Assembly (NCBI GenBank): GCA_024220505.1
Contig: JAKZZE010000003.1
Coordinates: 62,001 to 126,000, forward strand
Origin: Rhizopus arrhizus
Lineage: Eukaryota; Mucoromycota; Mucoromycetes; Mucorales; Rhizopodaceae
DNA: 64,000 nucleotides
Direction: 5' to 3'
This document shows, piece by piece, positions 24,537 through 36,466 of the stretch; position 1 is the first letter of the stretch; the number at the start of each line of letters is the position of its first letter. The translations under genes were made by a program, and so were the position numbers. The notes beneath the pieces were generated by a model that was given only the letters and a program-made list of their open reading frames with translations, was not told where the DNA came from and did no database searches.

Positions 24537-25161
24537 CCAGTCTTGATTTGTTAACACTATGAATGGTACATAATGACATCGTTTATTTATTATTTTTTTA
24601 TGTGAAAATCAACAATGGTCCAGGAACAGTACCTGAGTGCAATCACCATTGTCAGGTCCAAGGGATCAGCTAAGTTGTTATTATTAAATGATGGTCTTAA
24701 CATGTGCAGTGCAGTATAAAGACTTTATAGGTTTCTTGGTATTCCCTCAAAAGTACTAGCTCAAACACATTTAAAAATAGCAAATATCTCCAGCCTCATT
24801 GCCATATTAATATTTCCTATTGATAAAAGTAGATCTAATATAATATTATTGTATCCATAATTATATAAAATACTACCTTGGCAAGTGGCTTCTGGTAGCT
24901 ACATAAGACTTCAAAAAAAAAAAAAAAAAAAAAAAAAAAACTAGCTTAGAGGTTTCATTTCGCATTCTTGCAAGTGCTGCGATAAATGTCGAAACAAAGA
25001 GCCCATGTAATGGCACAAATGACTTAAATCACAATGCACAGATAAGAATCAGGTAAGAAATATCAGACCAAATATATATATATTTGCAACGATGATGATT
25101 TTTTTATTAACAAGGCAGTACAATGTGAAGTGAAACTACATAGATAGTTTGTTAAGATAAT
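24537..25161 (+). repeat. Left long inverted repeat (~0.6 kb)
   Basis: It is the near-perfect reverse complement of 34287-37006 once the Tc1-like insertion at 34372-36466 is removed. Its outer tip reads CCAGTCTTGATTTG and it contains a ~29-base A run at 24913-24941. It bounds, with its partner, the decayed gene at 25997-34198. Confidence 0.85.
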
Positions 25162-25385
25162 CGTTTTTGAATTGGGGATATTCGTCTATCACGTTTGTAA
25201 TTTCGCACAATAATCAAGCCATAGAATGATGGGACACAAACGATAAAAGAGCGGTATTCAAGATCTGTAAGTGTGAACAGCACAGTTTTTCGACTTTCCT
25301 ATAGTCCATCTATGACTGAAAAGAAAACGGCGAATTAGTTTGCGTATTCATTGAATCATATACCTGACAAGAGAAAGAAGATCAC

Positions 25386-25590
25386 TTCCCACTCCCAGCT
25401 GGGACAGCAAATGCTACAGCAATTACTTATCAAGGCTAGGAAATTTCTCCGGCGTAGGGCAGGGTTCAACTGGACCTTCTTTCCATAATGATAAGCTACG
25501 GCTCCCACTCCCAGCTGGGACAGCAAATGCTACAGCAATTACTTATCAAGGCTAGGAAATTTCTCCGGCATAGGGCAGGGTTCATATGTA
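25386..25590. repeat. Two direct repeats with a CCCAGCTGGG palindrome
   Basis: About 84 bp repeated at ~25387-25471 and ~25502-25586 with one visible difference. Each copy contains the 10-bp palindrome CCCAGCTGGG and a GGGCAGGGTTCA end. They lie between the left inverted repeat and the first exon of the enclosed gene, so they could be promoter or protein-binding repeats. Confidence 0.7.
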
Positions 25591-26292
25591 CACTTGTCAT
25601 CATGCTTTTCTTGCCAGATTATAAAACCAATTAGGTATGCACTTATCTTTTTGGTGGGCAAAGATGATTTCTGAAATCAATTCAGAAAGAAAAGGTAAAA
25701 AAAAAGAGTAATACAGTGCGCAAACCAAAACTAGGTCCATAATCAAATTGATGACGTCAATTTTTTTTTTGGCGCAGATCATTTTTGCTGTGTGAAGTCA
25801 ATAAAAAATGAAAAGATATCGCGTTCCTTTGCCTCACTTCCATCACAACATAATGACAGAGAATAATTTTCGAAGTTCTTTTGATAAAAAAATAAGGGAT
25901 AAACTTTATATGAAAGGCAAAGCACTTTTATCTTCAAAAATATTTGATTGCATACGTTTTATTTTTATTTTCATTTTTATTTATCATTTTGTATAGATTT
26001 TTGGACCACTGAACCATGCGATTGGACCATCACAAATTATTTAACCAAGTTAATTGCTCAAGACCCTGCACTCACCAGGCGTAGCGCATCCAACAGGCTC
26101 ATTAACGATGCGACGATAATCAAAAATCATGTGATAGCAGGCACAATCGCCGAGACAATGGCAAGTACGATGGCATCCAGTTTGCAGGTCAGTAAACTTT
26201 CATTATGATTATTATTTTTACTGTCGTTAACCAGTCTTTACAGAATTCAAGGGGAAAAAAAAACATTTAATGCGTTTTTTGTCAGCCATGCC

Positions 26293-26872
26293 TGTTATGT
26301 TCTGGTAAAGTAATTTAAAGGTAGAGATAAAAACCAAAGAATACTTTTTGAGACTGAACTTTATTTAAGACAATCTTAATTGTTAAAAAGAAATCATTAC
26401 AAAGTCTACTATTTATATTCTTCTATCAGTTGGCGGGTAAATGAGTAGTTATGAGCGTAGATCCAATAATTGACATGTTTGATTGAAGAATGATCACTGA
26501 ATCGATTATGAAAATTTTTAATTCGTTGTTTTTATAGATCTTATTGTTCTTTATCTGATCTGGGAGAATTGTCCCGTCTTCATTGAGAGGAAAGATATAT
26601 TTATATGAAATGCCTCCAGTCAGATCAAAGTTGACTAGGTACCTGATCCATTATTATTCATTTACAGAAATGATGAATAGTAAAGATCATGACTTATTTA
26701 TTGTTCATGTTTACTTTATAGAATGAATCTAATTGTGATAGTTTTATATAAAAAGAAGAAGATTATATTTTATTTGATAAAGATTTAAATTATTATCTTT
26801 TATCAATTTTAATATACTTCTTTTAGTTGTGATTATTCAATGTCCGTTATGATCAGACGCTGTTCTACAACA
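26293..26872 (+). mobile_element. Solo LTR, family B
   Basis: It begins TGTTATGTTCTGG, ends TTCTACAACA, and is flanked by the 5-bp duplication ATGCC (26288-26292 and 26873-26877). It is nearly identical to the solo LTR at 39721-40298. It sits in or next to an intron of the unknown gene. Confidence 0.92.
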
Positions 26873-27705
26873 ATGCCAACCAAATGACTCAAGAAACGCT
26901 GAAATATGGTGTTCAAAAGGTAATATGAATGCTATGCAATCCTGCACTTCGTGCAATTGAACGCGAATACTCACTTTTATACCAAACAATGAATCTGTAG
27001 ACTCGATTAAAAAGCGCTATGGCTGAACAAGTGGCCAATGAAGAAGAAAAAGAAAATGCTAGGAAACGGCCTATGGATGGTAACGATTGCGAAGAAGGTC
27101 CAAGTCGCCGTACTAGGGCAAGTAGAAGGAAGGTGTTTACTGTGATTGATGACAATCAAACCAGCGAACAAGGTGATGACGATGACCGTAATGACAGCGG
27201 TGATGATAAAAAGGACAGTATTTGGGAAGAATGGAAGCAATTCCTTGACAACCAGGAAAATATGAAATGTTTCATGCAACTGAGGTAAAAAGAGTACTAT
27301 GTGGCAACAATTACGTGTCCTTACTTTTTATTATATTTAGCCCCGAAATGCATAAGGTGATGTAGTGCGGAAAGCTAGTTCGACGGAGAAATTGTCTACC
27401 TCCTGAGCTATATGACAAGCTAAACCAGGAAATACCATTAGTCACGATGCAGGATATAAACCCATGTCTTGCCGAGATGTCCAACGCTGTATTCGATGCG
27501 GTATGTCGTTATCAGCGATGGAGTTAGGAATAAGAACATCTAAATCTACTAGTATTATAGGAATCCAACACTGAAATGCAAAGCTGTATTGAACTACTGA
27601 ACTGTATTGTGCTCGATGATCCAGTCTTCATTGCAGAAAAAAAAACTGATTGTCGATATTTGTCGCACTTTGTAAGTGAAAGTAGTAAAGACTTGAAGAT
27701 ATACT

Positions 27706-28273
27706 TGTTGTATAACAGTAACTGATCGTAGTAGACATTGATAAATATAAGTCTTAATACAAGATCATAATTAAATAAAATAAAAATATAAGTTTATTTA
27801 AATAAGATCATACAATCAATTCCAATTAAACATATTCTTTTAGAATATGTTTTGTATTAATGAGAGTTCTTTGATAAGAAGAAGTATCAACTAAAATAAC
27901 AAGATCCAATCCAATATCAGGAATATTGCTAATCTTTCACATAATTGAAATAACGCGTAAAATAACCTTATTCAAATCAGTGAGGAATTCCCAGAATAAA
28001 AGATAATCTATGACAGACATACAAAAGAACAAATGAAAAGTTTTCATAATCATAATTATAGATGACACTTGCTAAAGTACCTCAATATTAGAAGAACGCT
28101 TACAATAGAAGATATCAAGCCACTCACTCAATAAGATATAAATACCTACCTTCAATTAGAATAATTTTTACTTTAACTTAAACTGAAATAAAGATCAGTC
28201 TCAAAAAGTACTCAAACTGTTTCTTGATCTTTGTTTCTACCTTTTTCTTAATAACTATTACCATTATACAACA
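27706..28273 (+). mobile_element. Solo LTR, family A
   Basis: 568 bp with perfect inverted ends TGTTGTATAA and TTATACAACA, flanked by the 5-bp duplication ATACT (27701-27705, 28274-28278). No coding content. It is unrelated to the other LTR families here. Confidence 0.92.
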
Positions 28274-28320
28274 ATACTCAATTACAATGCTTTTTTTTTT
28301 TTTTTTGGAATGACTATATA

Positions 28321-29959
28321 CAGTAGGTCAAAAAATTGCTGCAAGGAATTGCAAAATACCGGTTTTACAGCTGGTTGTCTATGGATACTGCATGAAACTA
28401 TCTCAAACATTGATTGTTTGTACCTCACTAGAAGGGGCATTTATTCGTCGATTATCTGATATGGGCAATAGTTATTGGTGGAATTTGATATTGTTAAAGG
28501 GAATTTTATAAACATCCGGCATTTTTTACTTGTTTACATATGTTTGGAATAACAAATTTTAATACGACCCAACCGGTTGCTATCATAATTTTTCACATTC
28601 TTGACATGATTAGAATGTTGCCAGTATATAAAAGCGCTTACAATTCCTTTATTCTAAATTTTAAATTTTCTTATCTAAATTATTTCTCTTTTTTACCTTA
28701 TTACCAATCGCATGCCTAAACGACTGCCAGAAGAAAAAGTAAACGATCTCAAGCAAGCATTAACTGGATCCACATCAACGTACGATATTACTAAGGAGGT
28801 TGGAGTACATGAATCAACTGTTAGTAGATACTCTAGGCGGTTGTTTTCAAATAGGACAATGGGCTCAGCTGGTAGACCTACATTAGTCTCCAAAGTGACG
28901 AAACGGCTAATCAAAAGAAAAGTCATTGAAGGGGTTCTAAAGACTGCCAAAGACGTACACCGGGAGCTGGTTCAACTTGGCTATGATATCTCATACCAGT
29001 CAGCAATTAACGTCCTGAAATCAATGGAGTTCCATTCTTCAATAAAAAAAAAGAAGCCGTTTCTGACAAAAGCTCATATGCAGCATCGATTAGAATGGGC
29101 CAAGAAGCACCAGGATTGGACAGTGGAAGAATGGCGAAAAGTAGTCTTTTCTGATGAAACCAAGATCAACGTATGGGGCTCTGATGGTTGTAAGTATTAT
29201 TGGAAAAGACCAAGTGATCCTCTTCAACCGCATCATCTAGAGTTTACAGTCAAGCATGGAGGCGGCAAGTTGATGATGTGGGGCTGCATAACATCTGAAG
29301 GACCAGGATATGCTTGTCAAATTTACGATGGGAACATGAACGCGGATGTTTATCAGCATATATTAGACACTACACTTCGTGATACTATGGAGTACTACAA
29401 TTTCAACTGGTCCAACATTTACTTTCAGCATGATAATGATCCAAAACACAAGGCAAAATCCACAATAGCCTGGTTAGATAATCATCAAGTGCGCTATATT
29501 AGCGATTGGCCAGCTCAGAGTCCGGACTTAAATCCAATAGAACATGTATGGCATCAACTGAAGTTAAAGCTCAGCTGTTACGAACGTAGAGCAAAGAATA
29601 CGGATGAGCTTTGGGAACGAGTAGAAAAAGCATGGAATGAATTTGATAAAGAACTTTGCCAAAGGTATATCGATAGCATGCCGGCAAGAATTCAAGAGGT
29701 TATTAATAAAAAAGGAGGACCAACTAAATATTAATAAATAAACCCATTTCGTTCAAATTTTCGTTTTTTCAAATTTTCAAATTGCGCGCCTCATACTTCC
29801 TTCAATACTTATCCAATGGGGCTTAAACTCTTTCGGATTTTTCAAGACATGTAGGAAATCTACTATGTAGAAACAGAAGCAGTTTGTACCATTGTGACAG
29901 GATGTACGCTACAAAAACTGAGAAAAATGGATTCCTTGCAGCAATTTTTTGACCTACTG
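28321..29959 (+). mobile_element. Tc1/mariner element, intact
   Basis: 1639 bp, TA on both sides (28319-28320, 29960-29961), short terminal inverted repeats of ~29 bp starting CAGTAGGTCAAAAAATTGCT. It carries a complete transposase (28712-29734) and interrupts the unknown gene. Confidence 0.95.
28712..29734 (+). CDS. Tc1-family transposase, intact
   Basis: 340 residues, full family length. The N-terminal helix-turn-helix (DITKEVGVHESTVSRYSRRL) and a second DNA-binding region precede the catalytic core. The three acidic residues are in FSDETKIN, FQHDNDPKH and SPDLNPIEHVW. Counting from the second D to the E gives 35 intervening residues (DD35E) rather than the 34 usual for Tc1. The frame is complete, so it is the best candidate here for an active transposase. 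Confidence 0.93.
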   Translation: MPKRLPEEKVNDLKQALTGSTSTYDITKEVGVHESTVSRYSRRLFSNRTMGSAGRPTLVSKVTKRLIKRKVIEGVLKTAKDVHRELVQLGYDISYQSAINVLKSMEFHSSIKKKKPFLTKAHMQHRLEWAKKHQDWTVEEWRKVVFSDETKINVWGSDGCKYYWKRPSDPLQPHHLEFTVKHGGGKLMMWGCITSEGPGYACQIYDGNMNADVYQHILDTTLRDTMEYYNFNWSNIYFQHDNDPKHKAKSTIAWLDNHQVRYISDWPAQSPDLNPIEHVWHQLKLKLSCYERRAKNTDELWERVEKAWNEFDKELCQRYIDSMPARIQEVINKKGGPTKY

Positions 29960-30157
29960 TATTTGACAATTGTGGCCTCGAAGTACTTCAAAAGTCTGAA
30001 TCGTGCTACCGGTCTTATCTATTTGATAAGTGTATGATGGCCACTACCAAATATTTACGCAATGTCAACCACGACATTACCTTCTTTCCTGGAGAAATTG
30101 AACTCAACTCCATGACCACACAACTAAAACAGAAAGGAATGAATGACGGCCGATATA

Positions 30158-31819
30158 CAGTGGGTGGAAAAATGGTTCCAATGTTTTCGTCTCGCAAATT
30201 TAACGCTTTATAACTTCTGAACTACAAATGGTAACGACTCACAAAAACATGCATTTTGTAGCGCTTTTGCAGCTTATATCAGTGAACAAATATTTTGCTT
30301 GCATCATTACACAATCGGGAATAAACTAACATTAAGTACAAAAACCAACATTGGAACCATTTTTCCACTGCATGCTTTATTTTATTAATATCTAGTATGA
30401 CCGCCCTTCACTGCAATTACAGCTCTACAACGATCAGGCATACTGTCTATGTATTTCCTACAGTCTTCTGCTGTAAAAGTAGACCATTCTTTTTCAACAC
30501 GATCCCATAATTCATGCACACCTTTTGCCCTAATATCATACGCACTTAACTTGAGCTTAAGGTGGTGCCAGATGTGCTCTATTGGGTTTAGATCTGGACT
30601 TTGTGAAGGCCAGTTGAAGGTATGGTCACACTTGAAGTTATTATCCTTGAACCATTGCCTAGCTAGCTTAGACGTGTGTTTAGGATCTTTATCCTGCTGA
30701 AAATAGATATCCTGATGCTTGTACCCATAGTAATCAAGGCTATCCATAAGAGTTATACTAAGAATCCCGACATAATCAGAAGCCTTCATTGTGCCTTCAC
30801 TAATCCAGCATGCATAACCAGGCCCGTCGTAGGTAATACAACCCCATACCATAATGCTAACACCCCCTCCTTTAACTGTCAAGTCGAGATGATGGGGTTG
30901 AAGTTTATCATCTGGTCGACTCCAAAAGTATTTGCAACCATCTCACCCATAAACGTTGACTTTTGTTTCGTCACTGAATACCATACGTCTCCAGTCATCG
31001 CTTGTCCAGTTTTTATACTCTTCCGCCCATGCTAGTCGTCTTGCTTTCTGAACCTTAGTCAATAAAGGCTTTTTTACCTTTATCTTAGCATGGAAGTTTA
31101 TGCTTTTCATAACCTTAATGGTACCTGAGTAGCTAATCTTGTGGCCAGTGCATACTAGATACTTATGGACAGCCTTCCCAGTCTTGAGAGTACCATTAAC
31201 AATCTGCTTACGTATATAAGGCTTGGTGGTAACGCGTAGAATAGCCTTTCTACCAGGGCTTGCTGTTACTCTACCAGGAGAAAACTTGTTGGCACATCTA
31301 CTTAAAGTAGATTTTTTTAAGTTAGAAATACGTTCCATTATCACTGAGTATGGCTTGTCTTGTAAAACCAATAATTTGATGCTTTCTTGCTTGTTTTTAG
31401 AGAGAGTGCGAACCATGTGTGTAGTGATACCCCAAATCTTTGTTATGTAAAGAAAGAAAAGGAAAAAAAACGCTTTGACCGGGGATAAATTAATTTTATA
31501 AGTCACGTAGGCTTTTTCAGCGATAGCCGGAATGGTATGACTCATAATCAGCTAAAACGCTCTAGTGAAAATTCCACCAAATAACAAATAAACTTATCTA
31601 CAGTTGTAGTGGAAAAATGGTTCCAATGTTGGTTTTTGTGCTTAATGTTAGTTTATTCCCGATTGTGTAATGATGCAAGCAAAATATTTGTTCACTGATA
31701 TAAGCTGCAAAAGCGCTACAAAATGCATGTTTTTGTGAGTCGTTACCATTTGTAGTTCAGAAGTTATAAAGCGTTAAATTTGCGAGACGAAAACATTGGA
31801 ACCATTTTTCCACCCACTG
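30158..31819 (-). mobile_element. Tc1/mariner element with ~210-bp inverted repeats
   Basis: 1662 bp, TA-flanked; tip CAGTGGGTGGAAAAATGG. The long inverted repeats also have a near-copy of the tip at their inner end (TGGAAAAATGGTTCCAATG). It belongs to the same family as 49173-50835. It is inserted in a coding exon of the unknown gene. Confidence 0.93.
30385..31416 (-). pseudogene. Tc1 transposase with one nonsense codon
   Basis: About 343 codons, family DD37E (37 residues between FQQDKDPKH and NPIEHIW). It reads through except for a TGA at 30943-30945, where the sister copy at 49173 has a Ser codon. The second acidic motif reads QQDKDP instead of QQDNDP. N-terminal helix-turn-helix region ISNLKKSTLSRCANKF. 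Confidence 0.88.
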
Positions 31820-32167
31820 TAAATATAATGCTGATGGAACGCTCATAGTCAATAATTTCTCTGCAATTGAAATCCTTTTGACCGAAGTGTCGTCTGGCTA
31901 TGGCTCAAATGAGGCTGGTAAAATAAGTTTTGACCATTATAAAGCCATGTTTGGGATGTTGGCAATGATACGAACAGTGGCGCAGTTATACGACAAAGTC
32001 TCATTCAACACTTTCACAAAATTGAAGATCCATTTCCTGCATGCCCATGGTAAGTGACTCGCGCAATACTATGTTTAAGTGCATTTGGAGTTATTAACTG
32101 TATTCTTACTTTGCATAGGCAATTCCATCAGACATTGGTCAATGTCAACACAGGCACCCGGCATCTA

Positions 32168-33814
32168 CAGTTGTTGGAATAATTGTTCGGATGTTTTGCA
32201 ATTTTATACTTTTTGCTTTGTATCTCTGCAGTCAGATACGATAGAGCTACTTACAATACCTCATTAGAAAGCGACAGCTGTCATGTATAGCATATAAAAA
32301 GTTAAGGTTATGGGATTACTTTCATATATAGTAAGGTCAAATTGAGTTAAGCATATGCATTCGAACAATTTTTCCAACTCAATGCATTCTATAATGATGA
32401 TGTCATTGACGTTTCTGACATCATAAATGCAGCATTACAAAATGACGTAATAATGAAATAGCGCTTTTGCTTTTAGTCAGATCTTAAAATATATAAATAA
32501 GGCTGGATTTTGCAGTGTTTCCCTTCTATCTCGTACAGCCTATACTTCTTTATATCATGGTATATCCTTGATCTCGTAGCAAGCAAGAAAGCATTCGGTC
32601 GCTGTTGGAAAAAGGTTTATCATACTCAGAAATCATGAAACGTGTTTCAGGAGTATCAAGGTCCACTTTGAGCAAGTACAAGAACTTGTATGCACCTAAA
32701 CGTACTCGAGGTCATGCTGGTAGAAAGATTACTATAAGCTCAATAACAAAGAATTACCTGAAGAGAGAGCTTATAAATGGTTCACTTCAGACTGCAAAGA
32801 GCGTATGGTCATATTTAAACAGTATTGGCTATAAGATAGGCTATTTTGGTACAGTAAAAATGCTTCACAACATGTGTTTCAGTACCCAAATTAAGAAGAA
32901 AAAGCCTCTGCTCAAAAAGCCACACATGGAAGCTAGACTTAAATGGGCTAAAGCTCACAAAGATTGGACAGAAGATGACTGGAGGCGTATGGTGTTTTCT
33001 GATAAGACCAAGGTTAATGTTTGGGGCTCGGATGGTTGTAAATACTTTTGGAGAAGACCTGGTGACAAATTGCAACCTCATCATCTTGACCTTACAGTCA
33101 AAGGAGGAGTTGGCAGTGTAATGCTTTGGGGTTGTATGAGATGGGATGATCCTGTATATGCCTGCGCAATTGAGGACGGTACTATGAAGGCATCAGATTA
33201 TGTTCATGTCCTGTCAACCACACTGATGGGCAGCCTGAACTACTATGGCTACAATCAGGAGGCTATCTATTTTGAACAAGATAACGATCCTAAGCACACA
33301 TCGAAGCTTGATCGTGCTTGGTTTAAAGAAAATGTGTTTAAAGAAGAGCACACCTTCAATTGGCCTGCTCAAAGTCCTGATATGAATCCTATAGAGCATC
33401 TCTGGCACCATTTAAAGTTGAGGCTGAATTTATATGAAAGTAGGGCTAAAGGAGTGCATGATCTCTGGTCTAGAATCGAGAAAGAATGGACCTCTTTTAC
33501 CAAAGAGCAATGCCAAGCATATATCAAGAGTATGCCAGCTTGTTATAGAGCAGTCATTAAAGCTAAAGGCGGTTATACACGTTATTAAATAAAAGATGAT
33601 TCAGTTGGAAAAATTGTTCGAATGCATATGCTTAACTCAATTTGACCTTACTATATATGAAAGTAATCCCATAACCTTAACTTTTTATATGCTATACATG
33701 ACAGCTGTCGCTTTCTAATGAGGTATTGTAAGTAGCTCTATCGTATCTGACTGCAGAGATACAAAGCAAAAAGTATAAAATTGCAAAACATCCGAACAAT
33801 TATTCCAACAACTG
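32168..33814 (+). mobile_element. Tc1/mariner element with ~210-bp inverted repeats
   Basis: 1647 bp with TA duplication; tip CAGTTGTTGGAATAATTG, and a second related motif (TTGGAAAAATTGTTCGAATG) at the inner end of each repeat. It is inserted in a coding exon: removing it restores TRHLYIMTKEQRVNV in the host gene. Confidence 0.93.
32557..33588 (+). pseudogene. Tc1 transposase, DD37E, N-terminal stop
   Basis: The frame from an ATG at 32557 is stopped by TGA at 32569-32571; the remaining 327-codon frame from 32605 is open. The core has FSDKTKVN (33001-33006 encode D-K, where relatives have D-E), FEQDNDPKH and SPDMNPIEHLW, with 37 residues between the last two acids. The restart could still give a protein lacking ~16 residues, so it is only weakly disabled. 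Confidence 0.85.
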
Positions 33815-34198
33815 TATATCATGACCAAAGAGCAGAGGGTGAATGTTCCTATCAGTTTTTCTGAAAAAGATATTACAATTCTTCCGTTTATCTGCTTCTT
33901 TAAAACACTTGCTGTAAGTTGGATAGCCCAAGGGCATGATTTAAATAGAGAAAGACTGTATTAACCCACAGTATTGAGAATATAGATTGCTTGCGAGGAA
34001 ACTTTATCAGTGCTGAAGGAACTGAGACAAGAACATAAAACCATTTTACGATCAAAGGACCAGAGGCCACAAAAACTTTCCAGTATCATAAATCCAATGA
34101 TCATTCGCTTAAATGAAGGAAAGCACACAAGTATTGTAGCAGAGCATGGCCCTATGAGCGTACCCAACAGCCCTAATCCATATCCCGTTCAAACATGA

Positions 34199-34286
34199 TT
34201 ACCCCCTTCAACAACATGATTAACTTATCTTCCCCTGCCAAAGTAAACTACCCATAATAAATATATATATTGGTAATAACTCCTTG
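34199..34286. other. Short spacer between gene end and right inverted repeat
   Basis: AT-rich spacer with an ATATATAT run; no gene. Confidence 0.4.
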
Positions 34287-34371
34287 TTATCTTAACAAAC
34301 TATCTATGTAGTTTCACTTCACATTATACTGCCTTGTTAATAAAAAAATCATCATCGTTGCAATATATATA

Positions 34372-36466
34372 CAATAGCGGACAAAACTGGTGCACAAAAA
34401 TTAAAATCAACATTGTATCTCCGCCATATGTCTGCGACTTTTGTGGCATATACCATCTGAAAGACAGTCCAAAATATACATTATGTTATGTAAACCGGAA
34501 CTGTACCGGACATCCCCCAGGCATAAGGTCATTTTTAGTGATTTTTTGCATATTTCAATTTTCGCCAAAAATGTGGTGCTTGTCTAGCCTTCTTTCAATT
34601 TTCCCCATATCTCTCCCGTTTGCTTTCAGATTTCATCGCATATTAGTGAATTTTAGTAGCTCTTAAAAAATATATAAAACCGTAGTTATTTTGTATTTTC
34701 CATTGAATCCCCCCTTTTGTTTTTACCCTATTCACTATAACAAAGTACTAGCCTTATATGTTTAAGAAAATAAGCAACTGTAAAAACGAAACTCTGAGAT
34801 CTCGAATACACTTAGTTCGTACGACAACAGATATTTCTAGAATAATAAGAATCTCTAAATGGACAATCAACAGGAGAAAGAGGGAAGAAAGAAACTTAAT
34901 GTCTTGTGATCATGAAGGTCTCCCGCTTTTAGTCTGAAAAGTTACTAGCTCAATCACCAACCTAAAGCTTGGACAAGGTCCGTTACACATAGTTTCCGAT
35001 GCTCAGCACATTTTGAGGGACCTTAAGATACAGTATTAGCAAATTGTCAGTCTGAAGGCACTGTAGGAAGCTAGATTTTGAGTCTGGAAGTAAGGAATTG
35101 AAGAATTTCATCAGCTGTATTAGCCGGAAAAAGCGATTGTTGTAAACATAGTTATTTTCTATATGATATCAGTTGTATTAAAATTAATAACGATACACAA
35201 AAGATTAAACTATGATTGAACAATTCCACACTTTTCCAAATTTAGAACAATAAGATCAATATCTGTCATCCTAGAGAGTCTAATCAATTGTCAACCCCAA
35301 AAGTAATTAGATCAAAGTTAATTGACTGGTTATTATTTCTATTGTTCAACTTCAGATGCATATATTAGAACATCGACAAGCTTTAGCTTAATCATTGGTT
35401 CTTCAGCACGACATCGTGACCGAGTCTATATCTTTTATATCTACGCCCACAAAGAATATAAATAGATGCCAACTTTTTATCCATAAAGCGAGGCCTTTTC
35501 GCAATATAAAGAAATCTGCAATAAAGAAGGATTTTAATTTTATATTGCTGCTATTGTTTTTTTGTTTAATTTTTTATTTAATCTTGCGATTAAAACAGCG
35601 ATGAATGTGGTATCACGACAAGCCATTGTTTACAATAGAGGGCTGGAAGTCTGCTATCTTTAGCAATGAAACAAATATGAACATTATGGATGCAGATAGT
35701 ATACACTAATATTGAAAGCAAGTCGAGCAACCTGAGCGATTTTTTCACGGTGATCAAACAATGAAGCATGCTGGCTGCTCTGTTATGTTTTAAGGCTGTA
35801 TTAGATATTGAGGACCGGAATATGTGTGTCAAGTATATGATGGTATAATGAACTCATAAATATACACATATATTTCGCTTACTTCATACCACAAAAGCCT
35901 AGCGTATAGTGGTCTAAAACGTCGTAATCTCTCGTTTCAGTATGACAATGACACAAGGCACAAGTCGACGCATGTCACAAACTCAATATTTGATAACAGC
36001 GCTTCTGTGCTACAAGCTTAGCCGTCACTAATCCCGGCCGAAGTCCGCTTAAGCATGCCAGATGGCAATTGATGGCAAAGGTATGATGATACGACACTAG
36101 ATCAAAAAGGGTCGATGATCTTTGGAAAAGAGTAGTTAAAGAGCCGGGTTCTTTTATTGAAAATGATATACACGCATATTATTAGCATATGCAAAGAAGA
36201 ACATCCGATGATATCAAGAGATGAGATGATTATATAAAGTCTAAGGTCTTAGCCACTTTTGCGGTTTTTAGAAAATATAAATTTTATAAATTTAAAGCAC
36301 GCTTATCGCTCAGTTTTAACAATGTCATGCTTAGAACATACATAAACTACAATGACTAGTATATCCTCCTTCTAGTACAGTTTCATGACTATTGCAATTA
36401 CCATGAGCAGGTAATGGTGGTTAAAAGCTGAAAAAAAGTTTTGTGCACCAGTTTTGTCCGCTACTT
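34372..36466 (+). mobile_element. Degraded Tc1-like element carrying a solo LTR
   Basis: Ends CAATAGCGGACAAAACTGG and its complement, with TA flanks. It is ~97% like the element at 52936-54565, but longer because of the solo LTR at 35138-35597. Plus-strand traces of a transposase are readable (helix-turn-helix near 34800; QYDNDTRHKS at ~35940) but with many stops. Confidence 0.88.
35138..35597 (+). mobile_element. Solo LTR of the chromovirus at 54.6-60.7 kb
   Basis: 460 bp, starts TGTTGTAAAC, ends GATTAAAACA, flanked by GCGAT duplications (35133-35137, 35598-35602). It is almost identical to the LTRs at 54576-55035 and 60193-60652 (in the opposite orientation), so that family has been active recently. 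Confidence 0.95.

Larger units (their letters stand above)
25997..34198 (+). pseudogene. Unknown multi-exon gene split by five insertions
   Basis: Coding pieces: 25997-26187 (FWTTEPCDWTITNYLTKLI), 27001-27284 (acidic, nuclear-signal-like), 27341-27500, 27558-27673, 29962-30157 joined to 31822-32050, 32120-32167 joined to 33817-33913, and a last exon 33996-34198. Target duplications show the pieces join in frame across at least the Tc1 elements at 30158 and 32168 (DGRYKYNADGT; TRHLYIMTKE). A TAG at 27363 and an unresolved phase after the first exon show it is dead. Conserved-looking parts include EILLTEVSSGYGSNEAGK and FDHYKAMFGMLAMI, which could be a PD-(D/E)XK-type core, but that is inference. 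From memory it resembles a large uncharacterised Mucoromycota protein family. No known transposase motif is seen. Confidence 0.7.

Noticed and set aside
26913..27279. Minus-strand hydrophobic frames
   Set aside because: Antisense to the acidic, basic-patch exon 27001-27284; hydrophobicity is a by-product of the opposite strand.
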